Origin: Chloroflexota bacterium
GTDB lineage: Bacteria; Chloroflexota; Anaerolineae; UBA7937
DNA length: 9,811 bases
Direction: 5' to 3'
Assembly: GCA_003453555.1 (NCBI GenBank)
Contig: DMLA01000177.1
Location: forward strand, 1 to 9,811
Under the pieces are notes generated by a model. That model did no database searches. It worked only from the letters and a program-made list of their open reading frames with translations, and was not told where the DNA came from. A program made the translations under genes and the position numbers. Shown in pieces: positions 1 to 5,470 of the stretch (positions are counted from its first letter, which is position 1; each line of letters starts with the position of its first letter).

Positions 1-169
1 TCATCTTGCGGAGAGCGCGTTTCCGCTGCTTGCGACGCAACTCACCTTTGGAGACAAACCATCTCTTTTCGCGACAAACGCTAAGAATCCTCGCCTGTGT
101 CACTTCCTTCCGGAACCGTCTCAAGAGTTCCTCTTGCGACTCGCCAGGCCTCAAAGTCACTGTGGCCAC
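1..169 (-). CDS. rpsU: Small ribosomal subunit protein bS21 (partial, C-terminus cut by window edge)
   Basis: The gene encodes bS21, a small basic protein of the 30S subunit near the anti-Shine-Dalgarno end of 16S rRNA. The 56 visible codons begin MATVTLRPGESQEELLRRF, which matches the family signature 'V.VRPGES.E.ALRRFKR'. They continue with the usual long basic helix (RKEVTQARILSVCREKRWFV) and end in an Arg/Lys-rich tail (RRKQRKRALRKM). The frame is still open at position 1, so a few C-terminal residues are missing. I chose the GTG at 169..167 because the family motif starts there and a purine-rich GGTGAGG lies about 6 nt upstream. Another in-frame GTG four codons earlier would put the ribosome site too close. 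It follows the S1 gene by 29 nt on the same strand, so the two are probably co-transcribed. The GC-rich basic tail resembles Chloroflexota bS21 more than the Escherichia coli form. Confidence 0.85.
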   Translation of the reverse strand, partial: MATVTLRPGESQEELLRRFRKEVTQARILSVCREKRWFVSKGELRRKQRKRALRKM

Positions 170-198
170 TACATACCTCACCCCCTTCCAAGTAAGAT

Positions 199-1122
199 CT
201 ATGCCTGTCTCAGGCTAAGGCCCATCCGTCTCCGAGCGGGATCGATGTTCAAGATGCGCGCCTTCACCACATCCCCTTCTCGGACCACGTTGTGGGGGTG
301 CAAGAAGTTCCCTTCTGCCAACTCGGAGATGTGAATCAGACCCTCTAACCCTTCTTCAACACGCACAAAGGCGCCAAAATCGACCACGTTAGTTACAGTC
401 CCTTCCACAATCTGACCCACCTCGTATTTCTCAGCGGCAAGGGACCAAGGATCCGGCTCTAGACGCTTGAGACTTAGGGCCACCCTCTTACGCTCCCTAT
501 CCACATCAAGGATATAGACATCTGTCTCCTGGCCCACCTCCAAAACTTCTCCAGGGTGCTCCACGTGACGCCAAGAGAGTTCGGAGATATGTAGCAGCCC
601 ATCGAAGCCGCCCAGATCCACAAAGGCACCAAAATCGCACAGCCTGGTCACCTGACCCCGTCGCACCTCTCCTGGGATGAGGTTCTCCAGAAGCCCCTGG
701 GGGTCCTCAATCCATCCCAGTGCCCTTTGAGAGAGGACGAGGCGTCCCCTCTCGGGTTCTACCTCGATGATCTTCAGCCTAAGAGGTTGGCCTACACGAA
801 GAGCCAACTCCTCCCTCAACTCTTCTTCTTTCAGGCCGCTGGGAAGGCCATCTAGATGGGAAACGGGGACGAAGCCTGTGATCCCCTTCCAATCCACCAG
901 GAGCCCTCCACGATTGCACCCCTTCACTTGAAGTTCCAGGATCTCTCCCTTAGAGAGGCTGTCCTCAGCGGCTCGCCAAGCCTCCTCATCCATTCCTTGA
1001 AGGGTCTCCGCCTCTTCTACAACCTCCTCCCCCAAGGACCTCGCCTGCTCCGCCTCTCCCAGAAGCGATTCCCAGTAGCCTTCGTCGAGACTCTCCTCTC
1101 CCGAGGCCGTTACATCCTCCAT
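199..1122 (-). CDS. rpsA: S1-type ribosomal protein, three S1 RNA-binding domains
   Basis: This is an S1-family protein of 307 residues. S1 proteins bind mRNA single strands on the 30S platform and help start translation. Three S1 (OB-fold) repeats follow an acidic N-terminal stretch (MEDVTASGEESLDEGYW): about residues 56-135, 148-221 and 232-305. Repeats two and three carry the classic 'DFGAFV...GLLHISEL' and 'DFGAFV...EGLIHISEL' cores and end in 'LSLK/LSLR'. Repeat one is more divergent ('WKGITGFVPVSHLDG'). The protein is shorter than the six-domain E. coli S1 but normal for lineages with three or four domains. I preferred the ATG at 1122..1120 because GGGGAG lies 7 nt upstream and the product then begins with the expected acidic region. 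The frame is open to an ATG at 1233, which would add 37 residues of unremarkable sequence and has poorer spacing. It is followed at 29 nt by rpsU and preceded by a consensus promoter. Confidence 0.85.
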   Translation of the reverse strand: MEDVTASGEESLDEGYWESLLGEAEQARSLGEEVVEEAETLQGMDEEAWRAAEDSLSKGEILELQVKGCNRGGLLVDWKGITGFVPVSHLDGLPSGLKEEELREELALRVGQPLRLKIIEVEPERGRLVLSQRALGWIEDPQGLLENLIPGEVRRGQVTRLCDFGAFVDLGGFDGLLHISELSWRHVEHPGEVLEVGQETDVYILDVDRERKRVALSLKRLEPDPWSLAAEKYEVGQIVEGTVTNVVDFGAFVRVEEGLEGLIHISELAEGNFLHPHNVVREGDVVKARILNIDPARRRMGLSLRQA

Positions 1123-1351
1123 GCTCAATCTCCCCAAAGACACCAAAAATTCTCGGTCTTTCCCCCGACTACCAGCGCCGCCGAGACCCCTGATACCTCT
1201 TGCCAGAGGAGAATCATAAAGGGCAATGGTCATTGCTACCGCCGGCCATCACCCCCAGGAGCCAAATAGACTCCTTAAGAGGAGCGATCGCCCACCCCGC
1301 ACCCCCATCAGCAAGAGGCACGCGCCTCGCGCTAGGAGATAGACCTACACA
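1123..1351 (-). promoter_or_regulatory. Long 5' leader of the S1-bS21 operon
   Basis: From the predicted transcription start near 1351 to the preferred S1 start there are about 230 nt without another convincing gene. The leader holds a perfect 6-bp inverted repeat, GCAATG GT CATTGC, around 1223..1236, which overlaps the alternative upstream ATG at 1233. It also has several GGAG/CTCC complementary segments that could pair. A leader of this length before a ribosomal protein gene often serves for autoregulation, and S1 is known to repress its own synthesis in E. coli. Here that is only an inference, and I recognise no known riboswitch or leader family. If translation starts at 1233 instead, the leader shrinks to about 118 nt. 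Confidence 0.4.
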
Positions 1352-1357
1352 CCTGCG

Positions 1358-1386
1358 ATTATATTCTACCAAGAAGTTATTGTCAA
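1358..1386 (-). promoter_or_regulatory. Consensus sigma70-type promoter of the S1-bS21 operon
   Basis: On the minus strand a perfect -35 box TTGACA (complement of 1381..1386) is separated by exactly 17 bp from a perfect -10 box TATAAT (complement of 1358..1363). Transcription would start near 1351 and run toward rpsA. This is a full-consensus housekeeping promoter, fitting for a ribosomal protein operon. The spacer and the flank just upstream of -35 are AT-rich compared with the genes around. The mobile element described below is inserted with its target duplication only 7 bp upstream of the -35 box, in the position of an UP element. Confidence 0.8.
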
Positions 1387-1393
1387 GCGCAAA

Positions 1394-1398
1394 CAGAG
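1394..1398. repeat. Target-site duplication, left copy (CAGAG)
   Basis: The 5-bp sequence CAGAG directly abuts the left terminus of the small mobile element. The same 5 bp recurs at 1782..1786 directly after the right terminus. A 5-bp match can arise by chance, but its exact placement against both repeat-defined ends supports a true duplication. Confidence 0.6.
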
Positions 1399-1448
1399 TG
1401 TTACGTAACATCTAAACTGTCCTAGCTTTGTAACATCTGAACTGTGCG
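1399..1448 (+). repeat. Left terminal repeat region of the small element
   Basis: It contains an outer copy (CATCTAAACTGTCC at 1409..1422) and an inner copy (CATCTGAACTGTGCG at 1434..1448) of the same motif in direct orientation. The first 12 bp, TGTTACGTAACA, form a perfect palindrome. Doubled motifs at each end usually mark two transposase-binding sites. Confidence 0.65.
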
Positions 1449-1617
1449 CTATTCTACCGTCCTTCTAAAAGAAGGAAAGACCCCAGGGAGCTGAGGACCA
1501 TGCTGGTGATCGAGGAGAGAAGAAAGGTGATGCGCGACTCCACCATCTCTCTATGGCCACCGATACCGAGTTCCGCCAGGATACATCAACTGTCGGATCT
1601 GGGTCAAGATCATCTTT

Positions 1618-1631
1618 TCCCTACGGGATCC
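1618..1631. repeat. Short palindromic module (TCCCTACGGGATCC) inside the mobile element
   Basis: This hyphenated palindrome, TCCC TAC GGGA followed by TCC, resembles the TCCC N(2-3) GGGA units arrayed inside the NuoL-like gene at 3922..3964 and 4635..4677. The bases after it (GCGATGGGAAAG at 1643..1654) also resemble GCGGGATGGGAAAG after the 3922 copy. The relation is suggestive because the match is interrupted by small differences. Confidence 0.4.
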
Positions 1632-1674
1632 TGTAAGGAGAGGCGATGGGAAAGACCATTTGGAAGCAAGGGTT

Positions 1675-1699
1675 GTACGTAAAGTATCCCTGTGGGAAA
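1675..1699. repeat. Palindromic repeat copy inside the mobile element
   Basis: The sequence GTACGTAAAGTATCCCTGTG plus GGAAA matches the copy at 4024..4047 in the NuoL-like gene, with a single extra T as the only difference over 25 bases. It holds the hairpin core TCCC TGT GGGA. Its presence in an independent mobile element shows the motif is a dispersed repeat rather than protein-coding conservation. Confidence 0.7.
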
Positions 1700-1732
1700 G
1701 GTCTAGCCTTGAGCCTTACCCAAACTCAACAA

Positions 1733-1781
1733 CCGGACAGTTTAGATGAGAAAAACCGGACAACTGAGATGTTAAGTTACA
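1733..1781 (-). repeat. Right terminal repeat region of the small element
   Basis: Read on the minus strand it mirrors the left end: TGTAACTTAACATCT at the tip, an outer CATCTCAGTTGTCCGG copy (complement of 1756..1771) and an inner CATCTAAACTGTCCGG copy (complement of 1733..1748). Spacing between copies is within two bases of the left end. Confidence 0.65.
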
Positions 1782-1786
1782 CAGAG
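1782..1786. repeat. Target-site duplication, right copy (CAGAG)
   Basis: This is the right-hand partner of CAGAG at 1394..1398. It lies between the right terminus of the small mobile element and the stop codon (1788..1790) of the NuoN-like gene. Confidence 0.6.
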
Positions 1787-1787
1787 G

Positions 1788-3134
1788 TCACCCTACAATG
1801 AAGGAGAAGCCTTCCACCATATTCCGCAGCGGCTCCAGGAGATAATCTAGATAGATCCCCAGGAGAAGAGAGGTACCCACCAAAGTTACGATCATGAGCG
1901 CTGCCAAGAGAGGCTCCTTTCCCCCCGCGGATCTTTCCCCCCTTCCCAGGATGGGGGTGAGCGAACGGAGATAGCCCCAAGCGATACCCAAGCCCCCCAG
2001 GATGAGCCCAAAAGTGTAGAGGGGGTTGTGAGAGAGGAGAGCGAGGTAGATCGGCCACCGGGTGGCGAACCCTGTCAGGGGGAAGCCCGCTAGGGTCAGC
2101 CCCCCCAGGATATACCCCAGCGTGGCCCAAGGGAGGGCCCTGGCCACACCCATAGGCATGGCATATCTCTCGCCTCCATACCGCTCGCTTATGACCCCCC
2201 AACCCATAGCCACCAACGCTATAGCCAAGGATCGGTTGATCAGATGAGCCATAGCCCCGGCGACCCCTACTCCAGAGGCGGTCCCTAAGCCTACCAGGAT
2301 GAGACCTAAGTTGCTTATCGCTCCATAGGCTAGAAGGCGCCCTGGAGCCCTCTCTAGGAAGGCGAAGACCCCCCCTCCCAAAGCGGTGATGAGGCCAGAC
2401 ACCAGAAGTACATCGAAGGCCTCGCGGCCCAGCCAAGGCTGGCGGTCAAGAAGCCCCACCATCAGAGATAGGGCCACCACCTGGTAGAAACCGAGGAGGA
2501 AAGTGGCGACCATAGGGGGGGCCTCCTGGGCCACCGCAGGGAGAAAGAGATGAAAGGGCACCACGGCCAGTAGTATCCCGAACCCCAGGGTCAAAGCCGT
2601 CATCGCCAGCCGCACGGAGACCAGATCCTCTGGATAGAGGGCCACGAGATCGAAAAGATGCGTGGAGAAGATAAGACAAGAACCGGCTATGATCAAAGGG
2701 ACCAGATACCCCATGGCCACCCTTGGATCCGCCCGTGGACCCCCTTGGATCAGAAAGGCGAGGGTTATCCCCGCCAACTCCAAGAGAAGGACCGCCAGGA
2801 GAAAGTTATCGACCATCGCCGAGCCGGCGAGAAGCCCCAAGGTAACCAGAAGGAAGGGGAAAAAGGACCAGCCTTGGGATAGGTGCCAGGAATAGAGGAA
2901 GAGGAGAACGGCTCCAGCGAAAAGGAAGAGAAGGAGCCACCGCCGCCAAGGGTCGAAAAGAAGCCCCCTTCCCAAGATCCAGACCGTCTGATCGGGAGGG
3001 AGCAGGAAGCATATAACCGCTACCGCCAGACTGGTCCCCGCGGAAAGAAGAGCGGCGATAGCGGAGCGGCGACGGAAGAGATAGGCCCACGGCGCCATGA
3101 TCCAAGGCACGACGATGATCCAAAGAGGGGTCAT
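1788..3134 (-). CDS. NuoN/HyfF-like proton-antiporter-type membrane subunit
   Basis: This 448-residue, almost wholly hydrophobic protein belongs to the proton_antipo_M family, which includes NuoL/M/N, MrpA/D and HyfB/D/F. Members form the ion-translocating membrane arm of complex I and related hydrogenases. Visible marks are a membrane glutamate at E119 ('LLLELAGITL', the usual TM5 Glu), 'VPFHLFLP' at 192-199, 'RLLAYGAISNLG' at 266-277 (family: LKRLLAYSSISHLG) and 'GFPLTGFATRW' at 350-360. In hand alignment the usual broken-helix lysine before PFHLWLP is replaced by a hydrophobic residue, and the late-helix lysine is R359, so channel chemistry may be altered. The start overlaps the previous stop as ATGA (3131..3134), with GAGGGGTGG just upstream, so it is translationally coupled. 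It is last in a four-gene operon, in the place of hyfF in hyfD-E-F. Antiporter-type activity is inferred; redox partners are absent here. Confidence 0.78.
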   Translation of the reverse strand: MTPLWIIVVPWIMAPWAYLFRRRSAIAALLSAGTSLAVAVICFLLPPDQTVWILGRGLLFDPWRRWLLLFLFAGAVLLFLYSWHLSQGWSFFPFLLVTLGLLAGSAMVDNFLLAVLLLELAGITLAFLIQGGPRADPRVAMGYLVPLIIAGSCLIFSTHLFDLVALYPEDLVSVRLAMTALTLGFGILLAVVPFHLFLPAVAQEAPPMVATFLLGFYQVVALSLMVGLLDRQPWLGREAFDVLLVSGLITALGGGVFAFLERAPGRLLAYGAISNLGLILVGLGTASGVGVAGAMAHLINRSLAIALVAMGWGVISERYGGERYAMPMGVARALPWATLGYILGGLTLAGFPLTGFATRWPIYLALLSHNPLYTFGLILGGLGIAWGYLRSLTPILGRGERSAGGKEPLLAALMIVTLVGTSLLLGIYLDYLLEPLRNMVEGFSFIVG

Positions 3135-3733
3135 CTTTCCACCCCTCTACGGGCCAACTCCACCGCTTCCAGGTAAGGAATCGCCAGGGCCAAGAGGATG
3201 TTCACCAAACCTAAGAGACCGGCTACCAGGAGGCTCCTCTCCCAAGTGGTGAAGAGCAACTCGAAGCCGATCTGGAAGGTGAGAAGTCCCAAACCCATGC
3301 GGAAGGGGCCTCGACCCAGAATCGCGGTCCAGAGCCCCATAGCCATCAAGAAGTTAGAAGCGAAGGCCAGAGGGGTCGGTACCCCTTCCCAGGGGTATTG
3401 GTGGAGCAACCCATAGGCTATCAGCCCCATCAGTGCGGAACCGACCAAGCGAAAAGGGAAGGAGGTAGCGAACGTTGGCTCCTGGCTCGCTATTTTTGCG
3501 GGGGGTTTTCTTCGGCCCCGCCATGCGGTAGGGCAAAGGATAAAGAAGATCACTCCTCCTGTCGCTATCTTGGCTAGGGCGAGGGGAGGAGAAAGGAAGC
3601 CGGAGAGAAGAAAGCTCACCAGAGCATACTGAGTGAGAAGGGCTAAAAGGGAGATCCGCCACTCCTCAACTACGGCGATCAGGCCGGCGGTGAAAAGCAA
3701 CCCCCAAACTAATTGTTCCCCTGAAAATAGCAT
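3131..3733 (-). CDS. HyfE/NuoK-like small membrane subunit
   Basis: This 200-residue protein has about six predicted membrane segments. It sits between two antiporter-type subunits, exactly where hyfE lies in hydrogenase-4 operons (hyfD-hyfE-hyfF). HyfE is about 215 residues and carries a NuoK-like part. Here, 'GLIAVVEEWRISLLALLTQYALVSFLL' (near residues 16-42) and the C-terminal 'GLGLLTFQIGFELLFTTWE' have the glycine-rich, acidic-in-membrane look of that family. I see no decisive signature, so the assignment rests mainly on length, topology and gene order. A cytoplasmic basic loop (RGRRKPPAK) lies near residues 72-80. The ATG at 3733 has GTGAGGG about 5 nt upstream and follows the previous stop by 18 nt. 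The stop overlaps the next start as ATGA. It could instead be an unrelated accessory subunit of the same membrane complex. Confidence 0.6.
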   Translation of the reverse strand: MLFSGEQLVWGLLFTAGLIAVVEEWRISLLALLTQYALVSFLLSGFLSPPLALAKIATGGVIFFILCPTAWRGRRKPPAKIASQEPTFATSFPFRLVGSALMGLIAYGLLHQYPWEGVPTPLAFASNFLMAMGLWTAILGRGPFRMGLGLLTFQIGFELLFTTWERSLLVAGLLGLVNILLALAIPYLEAVELARRGVER

Positions 3734-3751
3734 CGATCCCTCACTGCAGGC

Positions 3752-5470
3752 TTACCCTCTCAACAGGAAAAGAGCCACTATGAAAGCCAAGAGGAGGAGC
3801 CAGGCCAAAGACCCCCCTTCAACCACCATCACTACTCCCCTCAAGCCAGAGCATATCTTTGCTCCTACCCCCTCTAGGGCTCCATAGAGCCCCTCTAGAT
3901 CCAAGTACGAAAGTATCCCTGTCCCTCGGGATCTCCCACGGGATCCCTGCGGGACCTGCGGGATGGGAAAGGAGAACCGTTCCCAGAAAGGCCCGGCTCT
4001 CTGCAGCAACCGCTCCTGGAAGCGTACGAAAGTATCCCTGTGGGAAAAGATCAGATAGCCCAAGAAAAGGGGCAAAACTATGGCCGTCCAGATAGGAAGA
4101 GAAGAAGGCGCGCCCCATAATTGGGCAAGGGAGGGGAACGACTCAGAGATCGCCTCCGGTCTCACCAAGGCTATTTGAGGGTGGAGCCCCAGGATGACCA
4201 AGGGAAGGACCAAGAGCCAAAGCATAACCATAGAGGCCCATCCCCCGTGCCCTTCCAGGCGATGGTCAGACCAGCGAGTGATGAATCTAAGAAGAGGCAC
4301 GACGATCAAGGCCGAACTCAAGGCCCCTAGACCCACTATCAGCCCTTCGCCCTGCTGGAGAAGAGAGTCGTAGATCAGCCAGCGAGCAGCGAACCCCGCC
4401 GTTAGAGGAAAACCACACAAAGAGGCTACCCCCATGCCCAAAGCAACCTTAACTACCAGGCGCTGACGAGGGTTGCTGGGCAGCACCTCCATCCCCACCC
4501 GGAGAACGGTCAGAGCCAAGATGAGGCTCACCGTTAGCAGTAGAACGGCCTGCCCATCGCTCGCACCTCCAGCCAAGAGACCCAAGGCTAATAGCCCCAT
4601 CTGGCTTTGGGCCAGGTAGAGACAGAGTCTCTTCTCCCTCGGGATCTCCCACGGGATCCCTTTGGGACCTGTGGGATTTCGCCAGGTAGAGAGAGCCCCG
4701 TAGAAGAGGGCTAACCCAGCCAAGAGAAGGAGAACCGTTCTCGGAACCCCCACCAGCCGCGGCCATCCGTAGAAGGTCAAAAAGTAGCCTCCCGTGGCCA
4801 AGGTGACTGTTTGCAAGGCGCTCCCTGAGAGAAACGGTATCTCCTCCGCGGCGATATGAACCATCTGAACCGGATATAGCCCCCAGCGAACCCAAGAGGC
4901 GAGAAGTATAAAGAGGGCCAAGAGTTGGGGGCTCACAGGGGAGCCCTCCAAAGAGGCGGTGGCCAGGAGGGAGAAGAGAAGAGCCAAGCCGGCGGTGAAA
5001 TTGATGACCATGGCTCTGGTCGCCGTGCGGGGTGAGGCTCCCTGGGCGAGGACAAAGAGGATACTCAAGTCCAAGAGCCCCCAGCCAAGATAGAGGGTGA
5101 GAGGGTTATGAGAGAGGAGAAAGAGGAGGGCTCCAGCCGCTAAAAGCAAAGTTGAAACCAAAACGGGTGGCTCCTCTCTCTCTGAGAATCGAACCCCTAT
5201 ACTCACCAGGAGGACGAAGGTGACTAGCAGGGCAAAAATCAAACCGGGCCCTCCGGCGTAGAGGAGAAGGCCTGTCTCCTCCGGGCCGCGGAGAAGTAAA
5301 ATGCCGGGGCGAGCAACCATGCCCACCGTGAAGAGAAAAGCGGCTGCCGCTGATAGCAGCGCCAGAAGCCTAGAATACCGAGGGCTAAAGAAGAAAACTA
5401 AGAGAGCACCCCCCAGGAGGGCTGCTAGAGGAGCGAGATAGAGTAGCCCCCCCTCCTGAACAACGCTCAT
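3752..5470 (-). CDS. NuoL/HyfD-like proton-antiporter-type membrane subunit with in-frame repeat insertions
   Basis: This 572-residue polytopic protein is of the proton_antipo_M family, close in layout to NuoL/NuoM/HyfD. Family regions seen are 'NPLTLYLGWGLLDLSI' (122-137), the TM7 zone 'SWVRWGLYPVQMVHIAAEE' (192-210), 'KRLCLYLAQSQMGLLALG' (about 280-297, family: LKRLLAYSSISQMG) and 'LCGFPLTAGFAARWLIY' (351-367). By hand alignment several ion-path residues differ: the TM5 glutamate position reads G131, the TM7 lysine reads R195, the TM8 lysine is lost, and the TM12 lysine reads R363. Residues 265-279, 475-483 and 503-522 are encoded by short palindromic DNA repeats in more than one frame and look like tolerated insertions in loops. 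It starts inside the stop of the SAM hydroxide adenosyltransferase gene (ATGA, 5467..5470) with GGAGGT upstream. It probably forms a membrane unit with the next two products. Confidence 0.78.
   Translation of the reverse strand: MSVVQEGGLLYLAPLAALLGGALLVFFFSPRYSRLLALLSAAAAFLFTVGMVARPGILLLRGPEETGLLLYAGGPGLIFALLVTFVLLVSIGVRFSEREEPPVLVSTLLLAAGALLFLLSHNPLTLYLGWGLLDLSILFVLAQGASPRTATRAMVINFTAGLALLFSLLATASLEGSPVSPQLLALFILLASWVRWGLYPVQMVHIAAEEIPFLSGSALQTVTLATGGYFLTFYGWPRLVGVPRTVLLLLAGLALFYGALSTWRNPTGPKGIPWEIPREKRLCLYLAQSQMGLLALGLLAGGASDGQAVLLLTVSLILALTVLRVGMEVLPSNPRQRLVVKVALGMGVASLCGFPLTAGFAARWLIYDSLLQQGEGLIVGLGALSSALIVVPLLRFITRWSDHRLEGHGGWASMVMLWLLVLPLVILGLHPQIALVRPEAISESFPSLAQLWGAPSSLPIWTAIVLPLFLGYLIFSHRDTFVRFQERLLQRAGPFWERFSFPIPQVPQGSRGRSRGTGILSYLDLEGLYGALEGVGAKICSGLRGVVMVVEGGSLAWLLLLAFIVALFLLRG
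3905..3964. repeat. Palindromic repeat array inside the NuoL-like gene (copy A)
   Basis: It begins with GTACGAAAGTATCCCTGT (3905..3922), identical to 4024..4041. It then runs into a 43-bp block (3922..3964) that matches the block at 4635..4677 at 40 of 43 positions. The block is a chain of small hyphenated palindromes TCCC N(2-3) GGGA (TCCCTCGGGA, TCCCACGGGA, TCCCTGCGGGA). Translated on the minus strand it gives the low-complexity stretch PQVPQGSRGRSRGTGILSY, in a different frame from the 4635 copy. Confidence 0.8.
4024..4047. repeat. Palindromic repeat inside the NuoL-like gene (copy C)
   Basis: GTACGAAAGTATCCCTGT followed by GGGAAA contains the core TCCC TGT GGGA. The first 18 bp recur exactly 119 bp away at 3905..3922, and almost all of it recurs in the mobile element at 1675..1699. 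It encodes SHRDTFVR in the NuoL-like protein. The 119-bp offset is not a multiple of three, so the same DNA is read in a different frame in the two places. Confidence 0.78.
4635..4677. repeat. Palindromic repeat array inside the NuoL-like gene (copy B)
   Basis: This 43-bp block (TCCCTCGGGATCTCCCACGG onward) differs from 3922..3964 at only three positions. It encodes NPTGPKGIPWEIPRE, placed just before the conserved 'KRLxxYxxxSQMG' region, where relatives have a short loop. The 713-bp offset from copy A is not a multiple of three, so reading frame differs and protein-level conservation cannot explain the identity. Confidence 0.8.

Larger units (their letters stand above)
1399..1781. mobile_element. 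383-bp non-autonomous transposable element (MITE-like) with 5-bp target duplication
   Basis: The two ends are inverted copies: the first 24 bp from each end agree at 19 positions (left begins TGTTACGTAACATCT, right complement begins TGTAACTTAACATCT). Each end has a second inner copy of the CATCTAAACTGTCC motif, at 1434..1448 on the left and the complement of 1733..1748 on the right. The outer left copy (1409..1422) and the inner right copy are identical over 14 bp. The element is bounded by a direct repeat CAGAG at 1394..1398 and 1782..1786, a plausible target-site duplication. Termini of TGT...ACA with doubled end repeats are typical of IS21- and IS481-like DDE transposons, so that type of transposase may move it in trans; this is inference. 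No transposase is present. A 60-codon frame at 1500..1682 starting MLVIEERRKVMRDS could be a decayed remnant but is not recognisable. It sits 6 bp after the stop codon of the NuoN-like gene, leaving that gene intact. Confidence 0.68.

Noticed and set aside
1123..1233. 37-residue N-terminal extension of the S1 protein
   Set aside because: The internal ATG has a better-spaced GGGGAG and gives the expected acidic beginning; the extension lacks S1-family features. Not fully excluded.
1284..1291. GCGATCGC octamer (cyanobacterial HIP1)
   Set aside because: I noticed only this one copy in the window; a single octamer is consistent with chance and other signs do not point to a cyanobacterium.
1460..1476. 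7-bp stem hairpin TCCTTCT aaa AGAAGGA as a terminator
   Set aside because: No T tract follows it on either strand, and it lies inside the mobile element rather than directly after a gene.
1500..1682. 60-codon plus-strand frame inside the small mobile element (MLVIEERRKVMRDS...)
   Set aside because: It has no recognisable domain and its end overlaps the repeat modules. It could be a decayed transposase start but cannot be supported as a gene.
1777..2436. 219-codon minus-strand frame overlapping the NuoN-like gene in another frame
   Set aside because: Gly/Arg/Ser-rich composition typical of a shifted frame in GC-rich membrane-protein DNA; the NuoN-like frame has clear homology features.
3905..4677. 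Palindromic repeats as a CRISPR array
   Set aside because: Units are irregularly spaced, lie inside a coding gene and have no uniform spacers; no cas genes are nearby.
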